Of a stretch of DNA of 64,000 bases, positions 63,658-64,000 are shown in pieces. Under the pieces are notes generated by a model. It did not search any database and had not been told where the DNA came from. It worked only from the letters and a program-made list of their open reading frames with translations. The stretch's first letter is position 1. Every line of letters begins with the position of its first letter. Position numbers and translations under genes: made by a program. The DNA is from G963669295 sp963669295 (GTDB lineage Bacteria > Bacteroidota > Bacteroidia > Flavobacteriales_D > CALLUQ01): assembly GCA_963669295.1 (NCBI GenBank), contig OY769938.1:558001-622000 (forward strand), read 5' to 3'.

Positions 63658-64000
63658 ATGAAGCAACCGAATTTTTTCATTGTAGGCGCCCCCAAGTGTG
63701 GAACTACCTCCCTGTTTCACTACCTCAAGCAGCACCCCGACATCTTTATGCCGGAAATTAAAGAGCTGCACTACTTTGCTACCGACCTCACCTTCATCAA
63801 TGCAGGGTCGAAAAATGCCAATACGCTAGAAGAGTACCTCACCCACTTTGAGCCGGCACAACACGAAGCCAGGGTGGGCGAAGCATCGGCCTGTCAGTTG
63901 TTTTCGCACGACGCTGCCCACCGCATCAAAGCATTTGCTCCTGATGCAAAAATTATCATCACACTGCGCAACCCTGCCGACATGATATGGTCGTTGTACG
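63658..64000 (+). CDS. Sulfotransferase (3' partial)
   Basis: The frame starts eight bases after the preceding stop and runs to the end of the window (114 codons visible). MKQPNFFIVGAPKCGTTSL carries the PAPS loop (K13 region), and the last residues IITLRNPADMIWSLY hold the 3'-phosphate-binding segment. The pattern is closest to heparan-sulfate-type sulfotransferases. It is the second sulfotransferase of the cluster and supports a sulfated product. Confidence 0.82.
   Translation, partial: MKQPNFFIVGAPKCGTTSLFHYLKQHPDIFMPEIKELHYFATDLTFINAGSKNANTLEEYLTHFEPAQHEARVGEASACQLFSHDAAHRIKAFAPDAKIIITLRNPADMIWSLY

Overview
The window looks like a chromosomal segment of a Bacteroidota bacterium, most likely in or near the Flavobacteriia/Cytophagia. 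Eight proteins end in a type IX secretion system (T9SS) type A sorting domain. Promoter-like sites fit the Bacteroidota consensus (TTTG, about 19 bases, TAnnTTTG). Several genes are typical of this phylum: a DUF2452 protein, SprB-repeat proteins, a short MenE and a PASTA-RluD pair. No rRNA, tRNA, transposase, prophage or CRISPR array was seen. Genus cannot be told from this sequence alone.

Layout. 1-12 kb: housekeeping and envelope genes: a DUF2452 protein (5' end outside the window), a PaaE-like ferredoxin reductase, lipoproteins, an ArnT-like GT39 glycosyltransferase, a TPR protein, an AddB-like PD-(D/E)XK nuclease, an ABM-domain protein, a secreted VWA protein and an OmpA-family protein. 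12-18 kb: two large T9SS cargo proteins on the minus strand. 18-21 kb: two conserved proteins of unknown function and an OmpR-type response regulator with no kinase beside it. 21-38.6 kb: five consecutive M43 (pappalysin-like) secreted metalloproteases. The first two are long multidomain forms. The last three are short forms in a tandem repeat of about 2.95 kb, each with its own terminator and a duplicated spacer of about 500 bp.

38.7-44.9 kb: a tightly packed menaquinone operon, menI-menF-menD-menA-menC-menE, taking chorismate towards demethylmenaquinone. menB, menH and the last methyltransferase must lie elsewhere. 45-49 kb: rluD, a T9SS protein and a PASTA protein on the minus strand. 49.1-53.6 kb: an accessory-looking block with a structured intergenic element, a field of TTGAA/TTCAA repeats, an FAD-dependent aldonolactone-oxidase-like enzyme, a candidate deaminase-fold toxin and a CPBP intramembrane protease. 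53.7-55.3 kb: ddl and rdgB.

55.3-64 kb: a surface polysaccharide cluster: WecE-like sugar aminotransferase, FemAB/GNAT-like acyltransferase, methyltransferase, sugar N-formyltransferase, sulfotransferase, WzxC-like flippase, two GT4 glycosyltransferases and a second sulfotransferase cut by the window end. Together they suggest a sulfated polymer or glycan carrying an N-formylated 4-amino-4,6-dideoxyhexose. The most unusual items are the deaminase-like protein at 51.8-52.7 kb, the protease array with its relic gene starts and flipped terminator loop, and the repeat-rich intergenic region at 49.1-49.97 kb.
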